From Limnomonas spitsbergensis (taxonomy: Eukaryota > Chlorophyta > Chlorophyceae > Chlamydomonadales): a stretch of DNA of 64,000 nucleotides. Below the pieces are notes generated by a model, which was not told where the DNA came from, made no database searches, and worked only from the letters and a program-made list of their open reading frames with translations. The translations under genes were made by a program, and so were the position numbers. The stretch is taken from the NCBI GenBank assembly GCA_037349105.1, contig JAYJMM010000087.1, positions 496,001 to 560,000 on the forward strand, written 5' to 3'. Position 1 is the stretch's first letter. Each line of letters opens with the position of its first letter. This document shows positions 33,301 to 43,845 of this stretch, piece after piece.

Positions 33301-34753
33301 GGCTGCTAGCCGCGCCCATTCAGCATGTTGCATTGAGTAGTATCTGTATTTTTGCATTTATGTTTTGTTGCTCGCTCCTTCTGAACCCTAAACCGAGCGC
33401 ATCCAGGTCCTGTTAGCCTCTTTGCGGGCCCTGCGTACTGCCACCAGCTCGAGGTATATAGCTCTCTAGTATGAGCAAACGCCAGAGGCACTCATCGGGC
33501 AGGTCACACATGTTCACACATGCACGCGCCCACTCAGCCACCCTGGACACACATACCATATGGTTAGTCCAATTTGTTTTCACCATGGCATTAATGAAGG
33601 TACGAATCACTGTTTTTGTAATATTGCGTCACTTCAAGGGCAAACGGATCATTAACGTCAAGAAAGCGTAATAAATAGCAAAAGCAATCTCACGCGACTG
33701 GTTGATCGACATCCGCACATCCATATTTGCTTCAGTTTTTAAATCTCATTTTTTAGCATTACACTACTGGTGATTCAGATGAGTAGTATCTGTTAGGACT
33801 ACTCAGGGCAGGGCGGTGGGCCACCTCCTCTTGAGCCTCAGCTTGGCACCCCATGGCCAACCTGTGTTGAGATATTTTGTAATGCTTTGGGGCTTTAAAA
33901 CCAATGAAACGAAGCAATTTAAGGCCTATGAAAGTTAATTTTCAGTGACTTCAAGGGTTAAAGAATCATGGATGCGAAAACGAAATATTTGTGACACGGT
34001 ACCGTACTTGCAGTGTTAAGGCTAACGAATGTCAAGAAAAAACGAACTCAGACTACCAATACGGTACACACTTTTTGTTTTGCATAGCATAGGGTTGCCA
34101 TCTGTTGGCAACGCTGGACTGTCTGAAGCGGAAAGCTTGTAGCGGTTCACATTAATGCATCCATACTGTACATCCACCCACCCATATCAAACATCCAGAA
34201 TTGCAGGCACGCAACTGACGCAAGCACGCGTCTGACTTTGCGACCTCCTCTTATTCCTGACATTATTCTTTTGTCCCTCTTTTTCTTTCTCGTTGTCCCT
34301 ACATTTTTGAACCAGACAGTCGCAGCCGAGCCTTTTGAGCAGGGCCCAGAGGTGTTATGTCATTTACATGCACGCGTATACTCACGCTTTGACAGGTCGG
34401 ACTTCCTCTCCTTTTTCTAGGGGGGGGTGGCGGTCATTCTTTAGCCTAGCTTTACTACTTCTCTGAAGTTTCCAACCCAACGCACATGCACAGCGCACCC
34501 ACGCGGACCCGAATTGCGTTTTTTCCGCCTCTCACACGTAGTGGAGGATCACCCATCCACCCACCCACATAACACGGATGGTTGTGATTGCAGAACATCC
34601 GGCCGCCATGTTTTGGCGACGCCAGACTGGTTGAAGAGGAAGTGTGCGGATTTTGGCATGGGGCGGGCGCCCCCGGTGGACGGCGCGGCTGCGGCGCGAG
34701 ACCCGGGGTTTAGGGCTTTCCGAGGCGCCGGGCAGCGCCTGGGCCTGCAATGA
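30348..34753 (+). CDS. Derlin family protein (ER-associated degradation), 5 exons
   Basis: Exons are 30348-30539, 30633-30719, 32101-32284, 32850-32991 and 34594-34753. All junctions are GT-AG and in phase, giving 254 aa, the usual Derlin length. Exon 1 encodes the cytosolic start and first membrane segment (SFVLLILLTTVLSFTLG); exon 2 reads IWRLVTNFFIVAKPSFKLVI. Exon 3 has FEPADFIYMLIFNCTCINLA and LILSCVYVWSRNFGEGNVSL; exon 4 has GLVTVKAFYLPFAFAAISVL and IVVGHLYYFFKELYP. These match the Derlin order (PADFxxMLxF, YVWxxxN, FKAxYLPW, GxxxGHLYYF). The C-terminus is TSGRHVLATPDWL...FRAFRGAGQRLGLQ. Derlins are rhomboid-like pseudoproteases in the ER membrane that help move misfolded proteins to the cytosol. 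Introns carry copies of exon edges and a small MITE. Confidence 0.9.
30900..31260 (+). other. CATGCA-rich part of Derlin intron 2
   Basis: ATGCATG/CCATGC words recur through this intronic stretch without a fixed period. Similar words occur at 44825-44890 and 48070-48170. Confidence 0.45.
31507..32050 (+). repeat. Three decayed copies of the 5' edge of Derlin exon 3
   Basis: Copies start near 31507, 31788 and 31965, before the true exon at 32101. The nearest keeps the GCAG acceptor and reads FPLEQETY-stop-FEPADFIYML, against FPLERETYQFEPADFIYML in the real exon. The farthest keeps an acceptor and reads YEFEPGYYTYLLFFTCTC. The middle copy has lost its AG. Splicing to the nearest copy would introduce a stop. 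Confidence 0.8.
31600..31762. repeat. C-rich 53-bp tandem repeat in Derlin intron 2
   Basis: About three units of roughly 53 bp contain CCCTTCCCTGACCTCCAGCC. They sit between the first and second decayed exon 3 copies, and a related CCCTGACCCCC word precedes the third, so this spacer was probably amplified with them. Confidence 0.75.
32433..32622. mobile_element. MITE-like element with about 28-bp inverted ends and TA flanks
   Basis: Near-perfect inverted ends (CCGTAGATTTGATTTGC... and its complement ...CAAATCTACGG) bound 190 bp in Derlin intron 3. Both sides are flanked by TA, as in Tc1/mariner or Stowaway-type insertions. A 41-bp hairpin (CTGAAATTACGGTGAC...GTCACGTAATTCAG) follows at 32652-32692. 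It has no coding capacity. Confidence 0.65.
32728..32790 (+). repeat. Decayed copy of the 3' edge of Derlin exon 3
   Basis: Reads VYIWSCKFGEGSF, a copy of VYVWSRNFGEGNV at the end of exon 3. It then runs into FYLPFVF, which resembles the start of exon 4 (FYLPFAF). It is a chimeric remnant lying between exons 3 and 4. Confidence 0.65.
32992..33125 (+). repeat. Copies of the 3' edge of Derlin exon 4
   Basis: Three copies of GAGCTGTACCCCAGGTCAGT (exon end plus donor) follow the true donor at 32992: near 33005, 33066 and 33098. Variants read GAGCTGTACCTTGGGTCAG and GAGATGTATCCCAGGTCAT. Each retains GTCA at the donor position. Confidence 0.75.
34240..34370 (+). repeat. Dispersed repeat family D, copy 4 (Derlin intron 4)
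   Basis: A T-rich lead-in is followed by GCCTTTTGAGCAGGGCCCAG and GGTGTTATGTCATT. It lies inside the last Derlin intron. Confidence 0.6.
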
Positions 34754-36055
34754 ACGAGCGGATGGCGCGCAGCAGTGCAGCGGGCTCGGTCTGCGATGAA
34801 TGTTGGATGCCACTTGGGCAGCGGCCGGGTCGTCATAACACGTCAGTGACAGCGCATCCGAAAGATGTCCGAGGGAAGTGGCGATACGCCCGGGCCTCAG
34901 GGTTTTCCTAGTCTGAGCAGGGCATCAGTTGGGCTTGCAGGAAATTAGCCCAAATTCAGGATGGGGATCCAGGTAATTTCTTGGTACTTGATGATTTTGC
35001 TGGATATGGGACAGAGCCATGGAGTAGTGGGAGAGCAGTGCATGACTGATGGCGCCCAACATTCGGCAAAGGGATGGTACATGTGCACTCTTTTGACTTC
35101 CGCCCCAAAGGAGGGTGGCGAAAAGATCACAGGCCCGGCTCGAACTAGGGGCACGAGCCGATATGGTTACAAAGCAAATGATTGCATGAAAGAAAGAAGG
35201 CAACTGAAGAGCGTGTTCTGGGGAATCCACAAGTGTCAGCTGTATATACAGTAGATTTGGAACGATCAAATCCACGAGCTTGGTTCGGGGTATGGGCAGT
35301 TGGGCACCCGGGTGTGGGCAGTGGTTTGGGGCTCAGAGACATCTGCCAGCTGTGCCTCTAAATTGGGCACACACCCAAAAAGCTGGCATATATGTCAGGC
35401 ATGGCTTTTAAAAATGTAAAACTAGTGTGTGTCCATGACTTTACACCTCTGGGCCCTGCTCAAAAAGGCTCGGCCGCGTGGGCGCCCAACTGTCCCGTTG
35501 GAAGAAAAGAAACTGAAGGTAAGAGGGAAAGAGGGAGAAGAACACAAAGGAGCTAGAAATCCCCCCCCAAAAGGAAAAGACAGCCCGAAGTATCTTTGCC
35601 CCTCTCAAGCCTATTCCCCAAGAAGGCAAAGAAAAGCAACAAATCTAGGCCTCAACAAACTGGAGTGTGTGTGGCGCAAGGAGCACTAACATATATTGGG
35701 TGATGGTGGAGGTGAAACACATCGGTTAACCTTAATATCTTGAACATCAAAAACATTTTCTCTTCCAAACTAAATTCGTACTTACCGGTATCAAATGACG
35801 CTTTCCACTTCTCACTCCCGGTTTCGACTTTAACGTATAGGTTTTAACTTAGCCAATTCAAAGGTCAAGTAGCATTTTTCTTGAGCTCACTTCCAACTGT
35901 CCACTTGCTGAAACCAGAGAAACCTCTGGTTTAACCAACTTTATTTCCACTTAAATCACCCCAAAGCCGGCTTTCAATTTCCACTCCAATGCACAAGGCT
36001 TTATGGGAACCGTGATAAACCTCATCTATTGTTTGCTTTGTGTATTTGTGGAATG
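34754..36055. other. Intergenic interval, Derlin to the ARM duplication
   Basis: No supported gene. It contains one reverse copy of family D (35440-35640) and otherwise unique AT-richer sequence. Confidence 0.5.
35440..35640 (-). repeat. Dispersed repeat family D, copy 5, reverse orientation
   Basis: The best-preserved copy. The minus strand gives a T/C-rich lead-in, CAACGGGACAGTTGGGCGCC, CACGCGGCCGAGCC, TTTTTGAGCAGGGCCCAGAG and GTGTAAAGTCAT. The opposite orientation shows the family is mobile or dispersed rather than tandem. Confidence 0.65.
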
Positions 36056-37065
36056 AGCAAGAGGAGACAGGGAAGGTAGGGAAACCGTTAGGTGGCCAAC
36101 ATTAGGTAGCCTTGGTACACTGATTCATGTTCATCATTCTGTCAAGCGAAGTCATGGCCATTGGAATAATAATTGGTTAGGGGCGTTAGTAAATGGTAAT
36201 AAGTCACCGGAACAAGTACTTGCCGTTACTAGTGGTAAGTTTAGTGGTTTCATCATAAGAACGAAAGGCAAGCCCCCTTGAAGCCCAAGATAAATAGATA
36301 AAGCGCACCAGGGTTACTTGGTGCGGAAATCCGTTACGGGCAAATGGTATTATTGTACGGATACTGGATGTATGACTGGTATGGTAAGGACAAATGGCCA
36401 ATACAATTGGACCGGAATGACGATACGATCAAACGGTACAAAACGGATACCGGTACCGACGGTACGGACAAATGGCCAGTACGGTGTGTTCACACGGTAC
36501 GGTATTGTTGACGGTGACGGTGCAGTAAACGGTATAAGATTGGAGCCCAATCGGCCATACTGGGTAACCCTGAAGCGAACATGTGAACAAAACCAACTTT
36601 GCACCTTTTATAGCCCTAAATATTTCTGTAACATCTCTGAGACCCCCCCCGGATGCTGCGGTGCAGCGGAATTGCTTGTGGCTCAAGCGTTCGGTGTTCA
36701 TAGAAAGCATGGAAACAACACGGAAACAACCCGCTGGCTCCCGGCGATGCAATGAAGTTGCGACCCGTATGTACATGTGGGAATGTCTGAAAGGAGACAA
36801 TCGCGCAACAAAGCATGTTGGCTCGCTGCCAGTACAAATAGCTTGCCAAGCCAAGGGTTGCATCATGAGGCAACTCTGTTAAACACTCCAAGTCGGAGTG
36901 CTCAATGACGGGAGCTGAATCATCCTCATCGTTACTCGTTCACCAATTACCGACATGGTCAAAATTTCATGCCCTCCAAACTCAGGTCAGATGATACAAC
37001 ATGCAGTACGAGATGGCCTATCGAACCAGGCTTTAGATACCGTAGGGGTACTTGCTTTGAAGATG

Positions 37066-37184
37066 TAACAGCACCTCCAAGATGCAACAACACCTCCAAG
37101 ATGCAACAGCACCTCCAAGATGCAACAGCACCTCCAAGATGCAACAGCACCTCCAAGATGCAACAGCACCTCCAAGATGCAAGT
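37066..37184. repeat. 19-bp tandem repeat
   Basis: About six units of CAACAGCACCTCCAAGATG. At the equivalent place in duplicate 2 (near 59605-59640) only about one imperfect unit is present, so the array expanded in copy 1 or contracted in copy 2. Confidence 0.85.
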
Positions 37185-37474
37185 TCAAACAAACGCAGAC
37201 TTGCATATCCAGAACATATTCAGACTATATTCAACCAAACGCAGACTTAACAATTCCACCACAAAGCCTGCCACTGAGCCAACAAAGCATATAAACATTA
37301 GAGAAAATCGCCGAGATAGATTTGCCTCTTTCTTATTGCCACATGCTAACGGCGCGGATGTGGCTACGGCCCCAACCTGCGATGATTCCTGAAACTCCAC
37401 GCCCTAGTAGGGCGTAGCTTTCTTTGCAAGCATGCGACAACAAGATCAACTCTCGCACCGTGTCTCTATAGGGA

Positions 37475-40324
37475 CTAGCTAGTTGCCCCTCCTCCTCCTA
37501 AGCCCTTTGGGAGCCCCGCAACAATGTCGGCAGCGGCCTCCCTGAGAGCACCAAGAGCCCCCTCAGCCTGCCCCCTCACGACCTCCGAGCTTGTCTTTTT
37601 CAGCAACACCTCAAGACTAGGTTCAGCTCCCGCAGACGCAATTGCGGCGGCGTAGCTGCCTCTCGCCAGCGACCAAAGCGCGCCTGCGGCATGCTCCTGC
37701 TCCTCCTCAGAGCTCGCCACGCCCAACATCTTGACGAGCACATGAGCGGCACCCCCGGCGATGGCGTTGGCCCTGATTTCTGGTGACAGCAGTAACAGGT
37801 TCCGCAACGCGCCCACTGCCTCCTGTCGCACCGGCTGCAACGATGTCCGCATGAGGATAACGAGCACCAGCACATGCGTGGCTAACAGCTGAAGCCATAT
37901 GCCTGCCCCCTCTTCCGTGCCCTCCCCCATCCAGTCCAACGGAAACGCCATCATGTTCTTCAACATTCCTGCAGCCTGCTCCTGCACGAGGGGCGAGGTC
38001 GAGCGATGGAGATCAAGAAAATCGATTCTCATCCCCCCTTCGCCGCTGGGGACCGCAGCCATGATCGAGGACAAGACTTGACTGGGAGAGTCCTTGTCAA
38101 GCAGGATGTTCCGAAGTGCGCCGAGGACCTGGGCCTGCATTTTCAGCACCTCACCGGCGGTGGCAGCCTCCACTTTATTTCCCTCGAGCAGCTTGAACAG
38201 AATCTGGACAACACCCTCCTCCTGGGCCCTCAGCCGGTCAGGCGCATGCATCATCAAGTTGCGGAGGCAGCCCGCCGCCTGGTCCGCCATCAGGTGCGCC
38301 GTCCGCCCCAGGGTCTTGCCCGCGCTCAGTTCAAGCAGCTGCACGACCCCCGGCAGAACCCCCGAAGCGACCGCCCTGACCTCCGCACTCTTGACATTGG
38401 ACGCAAGGTTTCTCATCACGCCCACGCAAAACATAATCCTGACCATGTTGTGCTGGCTGAAAGGCACATGCTGCAGGCTGGAAACGTCCTTAAAGAGCCG
38501 CACCAGCGGCCCTGCACCCTTGTCGGCCACCAGCCTGGCCTGGCACTGCGGGTGCATCGTCAGGAGGTACAGGGCCTTCACGGCTAGCAGCTGAGATGGC
38601 AGGCCTGTTGACCTTTGGAAGGTATTGACGGACGGCGCTGATGCAACCAGCCGCGAGAGGGCGCTGCAGACAGATGCCATCTCGGCCTGATTCGACTCCT
38701 GGACAGCAAGGGAGGCAACCATGTCCACCGCAGCGTACTGCAAGTCGGGACTCTGGCTTCTGTCTAGCATCTGCACCAGGCGCGTCATGAAGGCAGGAGT
38801 CAGCACCATCCGCCCCTTCCCCCCGCCGCTGCTGCTGCTGCTGCTAAGGTTGGCGATGCTGCTGACACTGCCGTCAATGACGCACATGTCAAGGCGAAGG
38901 AGGCACAGCGCTCTCACGGCCAAGGAAGACACGCGGTCGTTGGCAGAGGCGTCCAACATCAGCGGCGCCAGGCAAGGGACCGCACCAGCCGAAACGATCT
39001 TCGCCGCATTGCGGCTGCCCCCCTCGGCCATGTTGCACAAAATCAACAATGCCGCTTCGATCACGATTGTTTGGGGCTGCCGCGCGTTGAGCAAGTGGAC
39101 AAGAGCCGGCAGGGCCCCTCCCTCGATCAGCTCCGTGTCAACTGAGCCGCACACTGCCGCCATGTTGAGCAAGCCTGCCGATATAAGCTGGATCTCTTGA
39201 CCGCACTCATGCTCCACATCTTGGCACATTCCGCGGGTGAGCAGGCGGACAACTGATGCGACGGCGCCGCTGGCTGAGAACACTTTGCTTACGGCAGCGT
39301 CGCTGCTGTCGTGAAGCATATAGTGCAGCACCCAGGCCGCATAACGGCGAAGGTCATCACTATCCACCTGATCGGCTGAACCAGGGCGCCGGATGCAGCC
39401 GTCGAGCAGGCGAATGAGGGGTGTGGTAGCGCCCGCCTTGAGCGAGAGGGCCACGTTACCCTCGCTGTGCATCGTCAAGCCGTGGAGGGCCTTGACAGCC
39501 CCGTTGACTACAACGATGCTGTCAGAGTCCAACAGCTTGACGAGCAGCTTAACAGCACCGCAAGCTCCGGCCTGCTCCCGCATATCCCCGCTCTGCACCA
39601 AGTTCGTCAGCGCACACGATGCCGCCCTCTGCAATGCCGGTAACTTAGACTTGAGCAATCGCACCAGCGGCTCAATAAGGCCGCACTCAGCCATGCTCTC
39701 AAGGTTTTCCACCCGAAAAGCAAGGCTGGCAATCACCGTCGCTGCTTTAGAATGCAGATCCTCCGAGCAGTTCTCCCTGAGCAAGGCCGCCAAGAGTGGG
39801 ACCGCGCCGGCGGCGCACACATTCGCATCGCAGGCCGGGGTTTTGGACAGCAGGACATTCAAGCCCACCAGCACCTCTGCTCGTTCTTCGTCCGAACCCG
39901 CAGAGGCTATGCGCTGGACTAGCTTCGCAATGTTTCCAGGAGGGCTAACCTCCTTGGTGCCGTTGCTGCTGCCACTCACGCTAGTCCCGCTGCCGCTGCC
40001 ACCCAGTGGCAAAGTGGTGTCAGCCAGACTGAGGGACGCGCCATGGATTGATTGCGGGCCGCCGAGGCCCCTCCTGCCGCCACCTTCGCCGCCATTGTCG
40101 CCCCCACCGCCGCTGCTTGACATGTCACCACTGCCGCAGCCACCTTCCCCGCCGCCGCCGCTTTTGTCGCTGGTCGTGACGCTGGATCCCTGGTCACCCT
40201 CTTCGGCTCGCCAACCCTCCTTGACGATTTGAAGAGACGTAAGCTGGCTAAGCAAATCACTCAGGGCTCTTGACGTCTTTTTATTTGACGCCCGGATAGC
40301 CTTGCTTGTCCTAGGGGGATGCAT
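37475..40324 (-). CDS. Armadillo-repeat protein, ARM gene 1
   Basis: An intronless ORF of 949 aa starting at ATG (MHPPRTSKAIR). The first 120 residues or so are low complexity, with Gly/Ser runs (SSSGGGGDNGGEGGG). From about residue 130 to the end there are successive armadillo-type units of about 42 residues: AGAVPLLAALLRENCSED, CGLIEPLVRLLKS, CGAVKLLVKLLDSDS, AGAVPCLAPLML, AGGAAHVLVKMLG, with conserved A-x-x-AL-x-NL helices. ARM repeats form a superhelical protein-binding surface, used in scaffolds, importins and ubiquitin ligase partners. No U-box, F-box or membrane segment is visible, so the partner is unknown. It resembles plant ARM-repeat-only proteins. A close paralogue lies at 59893-62661. 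Confidence 0.85.
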   Translation of the reverse strand: MHPPRTSKAIRASNKKTSRALSDLLSQLTSLQIVKEGWRAEEGDQGSSVTTSDKSGGGGEGGCGSGDMSSSGGGGDNGGEGGGRRGLGGPQSIHGASLSLADTTLPLGGSGSGTSVSGSSNGTKEVSPPGNIAKLVQRIASAGSDEERAEVLVGLNVLLSKTPACDANVCAAGAVPLLAALLRENCSEDLHSKAATVIASLAFRVENLESMAECGLIEPLVRLLKSKLPALQRAASCALTNLVQSGDMREQAGACGAVKLLVKLLDSDSIVVVNGAVKALHGLTMHSEGNVALSLKAGATTPLIRLLDGCIRRPGSADQVDSDDLRRYAAWVLHYMLHDSSDAAVSKVFSASGAVASVVRLLTRGMCQDVEHECGQEIQLISAGLLNMAAVCGSVDTELIEGGALPALVHLLNARQPQTIVIEAALLILCNMAEGGSRNAAKIVSAGAVPCLAPLMLDASANDRVSSLAVRALCLLRLDMCVIDGSVSSIANLSSSSSSGGGKGRMVLTPAFMTRLVQMLDRSQSPDLQYAAVDMVASLAVQESNQAEMASVCSALSRLVASAPSVNTFQRSTGLPSQLLAVKALYLLTMHPQCQARLVADKGAGPLVRLFKDVSSLQHVPFSQHNMVRIMFCVGVMRNLASNVKSAEVRAVASGVLPGVVQLLELSAGKTLGRTAHLMADQAAGCLRNLMMHAPDRLRAQEEGVVQILFKLLEGNKVEAATAGEVLKMQAQVLGALRNILLDKDSPSQVLSSIMAAVPSGEGGMRIDFLDLHRSTSPLVQEQAAGMLKNMMAFPLDWMGEGTEEGAGIWLQLLATHVLVLVILMRTSLQPVRQEAVGALRNLLLLSPEIRANAIAGGAAHVLVKMLGVASSEEEQEHAAGALWSLARGSYAAAIASAGAEPSLEVLLKKTSSEVVRGQAEGALGALREAAADIVAGLPKGLGGGGATS

Positions 40325-40329
40325 GGGAT

Positions 40330-40570
40330 ATGATGGCAGCAGTGTTGATTGAGATCATAGGCTTCCAATGGCTAACATGATAGGGATAATTGGCTGCCGT
40401 GATAGGCATGATTGGATGCAATCATTTGGATGATAGGGATGATAGGCTGCAATGATTGGAATTATTGGCTTCTGTCAATTGAGATGATTGGGATGATTGG
40501 CTTTCAATGCACATGATTAGGACGACTGGCTGCCGCTATTGAGAGGATTGAGATTCTGCTGGCTGCGTGG
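40330..40570. repeat. ATTGG/GATGATTGG degenerate tandem tract upstream of ARM gene 1
   Basis: Short irregular units (GGGATGATTGGCTG, AGGCTGCAATGATTGG) fill 240 bp directly upstream of the ARM start codon. The counterpart at 62785-63080 has the same character but a different unit count. It occupies the promoter position of both genes. Confidence 0.65.
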
Positions 40571-41274
40571 GATATCACGACAGCAGCTCTGAATCATTGC
40601 TTGACGCCCACCCCGCCCCCACCCCCACCGAGGCTTTGCCTTCAATGAATGCATGGTAAAACTGAGCACTTGAAAAGTCCCCGAAATGGAGTCATGGTAG
40701 AATCAAGGTGAAAACCCTAAAATGAGCATGATGCTGATCCAGGGAAGTCTACTTGAATACCGTAAGCGTGAAAGCATGAGGCTACAGGTAGGCGAGGCTC
40801 CGATCACAGATTTGTTAGGGTGCTTCAGCTGCAATTCGACAACATCACGGTCTGTGGCTGGGAAGGGAGGTCCCACTTCAGTAACATATTTGCCGAGACC
40901 TCCAGCCGCAGCCTGGTCAAGTGTTGGTGTGTCGAAATCAGCCCCATGGCTTCTCAACGGCCTGGCAAAGGTAGTGCTCTAGACCAAACTCCGGTCTGCA
41001 GCTGGGAACTAATTCATGACAACTCAGACATCCATGGGCAGGGATTTTTTAAGTGGCTACTGGTAACAAGTCGTAACCAAAGTCTTAATTCGGCGAAGCC
41101 GAGATTTAGAAACGCTGTAACAAAAATCGTCGAGACACCTAGGTTCGGGAAAATTTCGTCGGCGAGATTCTCACCAAGAACTCTAACAGATCTCGTTGCT
41201 TCTGTCAACCAAAAGTTATGCCGAAAGCCAACATGAACATATTTCCATGAGCCCAGGCCCTATGTGGCTAGCTG

Positions 41275-41720
41275 TTGCTCCCATGGGTGGCCACTACATG
41301 CATGGGTGGCTGATACATGTATGCGTAGCTGTTGCATGTATAGGTGGCCGTTGTACGTATGGGTGCCTGTTGTACACATGGGTGGCTGTTACATGTATGG
41401 GTAGCTGTTGCGAGCATGGGTGGCTGTTGTACGCAAGGGTAGCTGTTGCATGCATGGGTGGCTGATGTACGCATGGGAGGCTGTTGTATGCATGGGTGCC
41501 TGATACATGTATGAGTAGCTGTTGCATGCATGGGTGGCTGATGTAAGCATGGGAAGCTGTTGTACACATGGTTAGATGTTACATGTATGGATAGCTGTTG
41601 CGAGCATGGGTGGCTGTTACATGCATAAGTGGCTGCCGGACGCATGGGTAGCTGCTGCATGCATGGGTAGACGCTGTATGTATGGGTGGCTGCTGCACGC
41701 ATGGGTGGCTGATCTCTGTA
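41275..41720. repeat. 19-bp CATGGGTGGCTG tandem array
   Basis: About 23 units of 19 bp, of the CATGGGTGGCTGTTGTACG type with variation at the last six bases. The same array begins at about 63835 in duplicate 2 and runs off the window. Confidence 0.85.
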
Positions 41721-41740
41721 TGCATGGGCATTCTAACAAA

Positions 41741-42359
41741 TCCACCATTGATCTATGTCACCAGGTGATGGTCTTTGATGAGATGGACAGGAGAGTGCCA
41801 GAGTGGTCCGAAATGAATCTCTGATATGGCTGATGAAGCCTGCATGCATGCCAGTGCAGTTCAATGCAATACATTTTGTGGCCAGGTGTGCCTCGTGCAG
41901 CAAGCCCTGCTGCCTAGGTCACCGCCTCACCGGCCGTCGAGATTTGGTTCCCATCGGCCCAGAGGTGGCCAACCGGCAGCCCTCTTGAAGTTTGGAAGTT
42001 GCGCATTTTAAAAATCCCATGGGTAAATATACGAAGAACAGCCTGCGGGAGGCTCGAGTGCCTACCTTACCGGCAACGACGCCAAATTCCACCACGTGTC
42101 GAAGGCATCATGTTGAACGAAGGTCGTGCCACGCAGATGTCTGTCGTTGCTACAGCGTCGTGGCAGCCACTCAAGAGCTTGTTCCGATGGGTGTGACGTG
42201 ACACAAACTTATACAACGGGACCACCCCGCCGCAAATCACGGACATGGTTCGGGGCAATCCCTGGCGTTTCTTCGGAACTCGGGTAAAAGTGTGAACCCA
42301 ACTGACGAGTGCCAATGCCCCCATGCAAGACACTCGCACCATATATGGCCTTTTCCAAC
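41741..42359. other. Interval upstream of the PEX12-like exon
   Basis: No supported gene. The sequence from about 42180 to 42359 is unique and would hold the promoter and 5' leader of the PEX12-like gene. Confidence 0.4.
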
Positions 42360-42914
42360 ATGTATTTCTTGAAGGGAGGTGGCGATGACAGCACGAAGCC
42401 GACCTATTTCGAGATCGTGGCTGCAGACCAGCAGACCAGCTGGTGCCCAGCCACAAGTCTGCGGTAGTTTACACGCTATCGGTGCTGTCTCAGCGATACG
42501 CCAGGTTACACCGCGTTTTGGAATATGAGGATGAGGCGATGACTTGATTGCTGCTGCTGGTTGACTGGCACAGCCTCAGCACTTGCGACGCAACGTTCGC
42601 CGAGACGCCGAGGGGCTTTACGGCCTCAGGAGGAAACCAACGCAGCAGCAGCTACGACAGGACGGTAGCAGCATGTCACGCCAGCGGCAGCAAGTTCAGC
42701 ATGAACAGGACGATGCACGCATGACAAGCTCACAGCGGCGCCTAGGTTTGCTCCTTCAGGTGCGAACATATTATTCGAGAAATTACAGGGATCAGTCAGC
42801 GGGAGCAGGGGGACCAAACATGAAGCATGGCTCATAATGTTCCCGACCTCTTACCTCTCCTAATGTCCATCCTGAGTTTTGCGTCCAAAACTAGGGAGGG
42901 CTATCACGCTCGCA

Positions 42915-43310
42915 TGATCGCATGCAGCATCACCATGCAGCATCACCCATGCAGCTTCCCCAATGCAATCTCTCCCGTACAGCATCCCCCATCCAGCATC
43001 TCCATGCAGCATCTCCCATGCAGCATCTCCCATACAGCATCCCCCGTGCAGCATTTCCCATGCAGCATCTCCCATGCAGCATCCCCTATGCAGCATCTGC
43101 CATACAGCATCTCCCATGCAGCATCTCCCATACAGCAACCCCCATGCAGCATCTCCCATGTAGCATTCCCCATGCAGCACCCCCCATCCAGCATCTCTTA
43201 TGCAACAGCCCCCATGCAGTATCTCTTACGCAACATCCCCCATGCAGGATGTCACATGCAGCATCCCCCATGCAGTACCTTCCATGCAGTTTCCAACATT
43301 ACATGCATCA
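42915..43310. repeat. 15-bp CATGCAGCATCTCCC minisatellite
   Basis: About 25 units of CATGCAGCATCTCCC and variants fill the intron after PEX12-like exon 1. Because 15 is divisible by three and units lack stops, several frames stay open (QHLPCSISHAASPM repeats); I do not regard these as genes. Confidence 0.85.
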
Positions 43311-43604
43311 TTGTTTATGTAAGCGCACACCGCCACACCTGATCACTTCTTTTGGCAGGCCGCTAGGCGGCCACTGCTGGTCCGACGGGGACGTACACTT
43401 GATCAGTTTACAGCCTGTTGTGCGCGCAGCAAGGCTTACTGCTCCAGGCCACCACTGCCACAGGCTGTGATGTCCCTGAATTGCTTCTGACCCACCAAAT
43501 CATAAATAAATGTCTGCAATACCGGTCTTCTTGCTGCACGTAATGGAGGTAGTACAGTGGTACTTATTTAACGTCAGTGCGAGCCAAGGGGTGCCCAGGT
43601 TGCA

Positions 43605-43845
43605 TGCTGGTCACTCACTAGCTCACTGCCGGCCACACAATGTCAGTTACACCACACCGGTTACACCATGCTGGTCACACCTGGGTCACACAATGTCAGT
43701 CACACCATGCCGGTCGCACATTGTCAAGCATACACTGCTGGTCAAACCTGGTTCACACAATGCCAACTAAGTGTACCGGTAAACCACACTGCTATTATTC
43801 TGTTTACACAATGCCTGCCACACAGCGGCAGTCACGCAATGTCTG
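43605..43845. repeat. GTCACACCATG-based degenerate tandem repeat
   Basis: Irregular units of about 14-20 bp (GGTCACACCATGCCGGTC, ACACAATGTCAGTCACACC) lie in the same PEX12-like intron. Confidence 0.65.

Larger units (their letters stand above)
36056..41740. repeat. Segmental duplication, copy 1 (carries ARM gene 1)
   Basis: This block aligns in the same orientation with 58714-64000 (window end). Shared landmarks are AGGTGGCCAA.ATTAGGTAGCC near the left edge, the CGGTAC-rich stretch, the GAGTGCTCAATGA block, the ARM gene, an ATTGG-rich upstream tract and the 19-bp CATGGGTGGCTG array. The copies are 22.4 kb apart. Confidence 0.85.

Noticed and set aside
42922..43470. Gln/His/Pro/Ser repeat ORFs on both strands
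   Set aside because: Products of the 15-bp CATGCAGCATCTCCC minisatellite in the PEX12-like intron.
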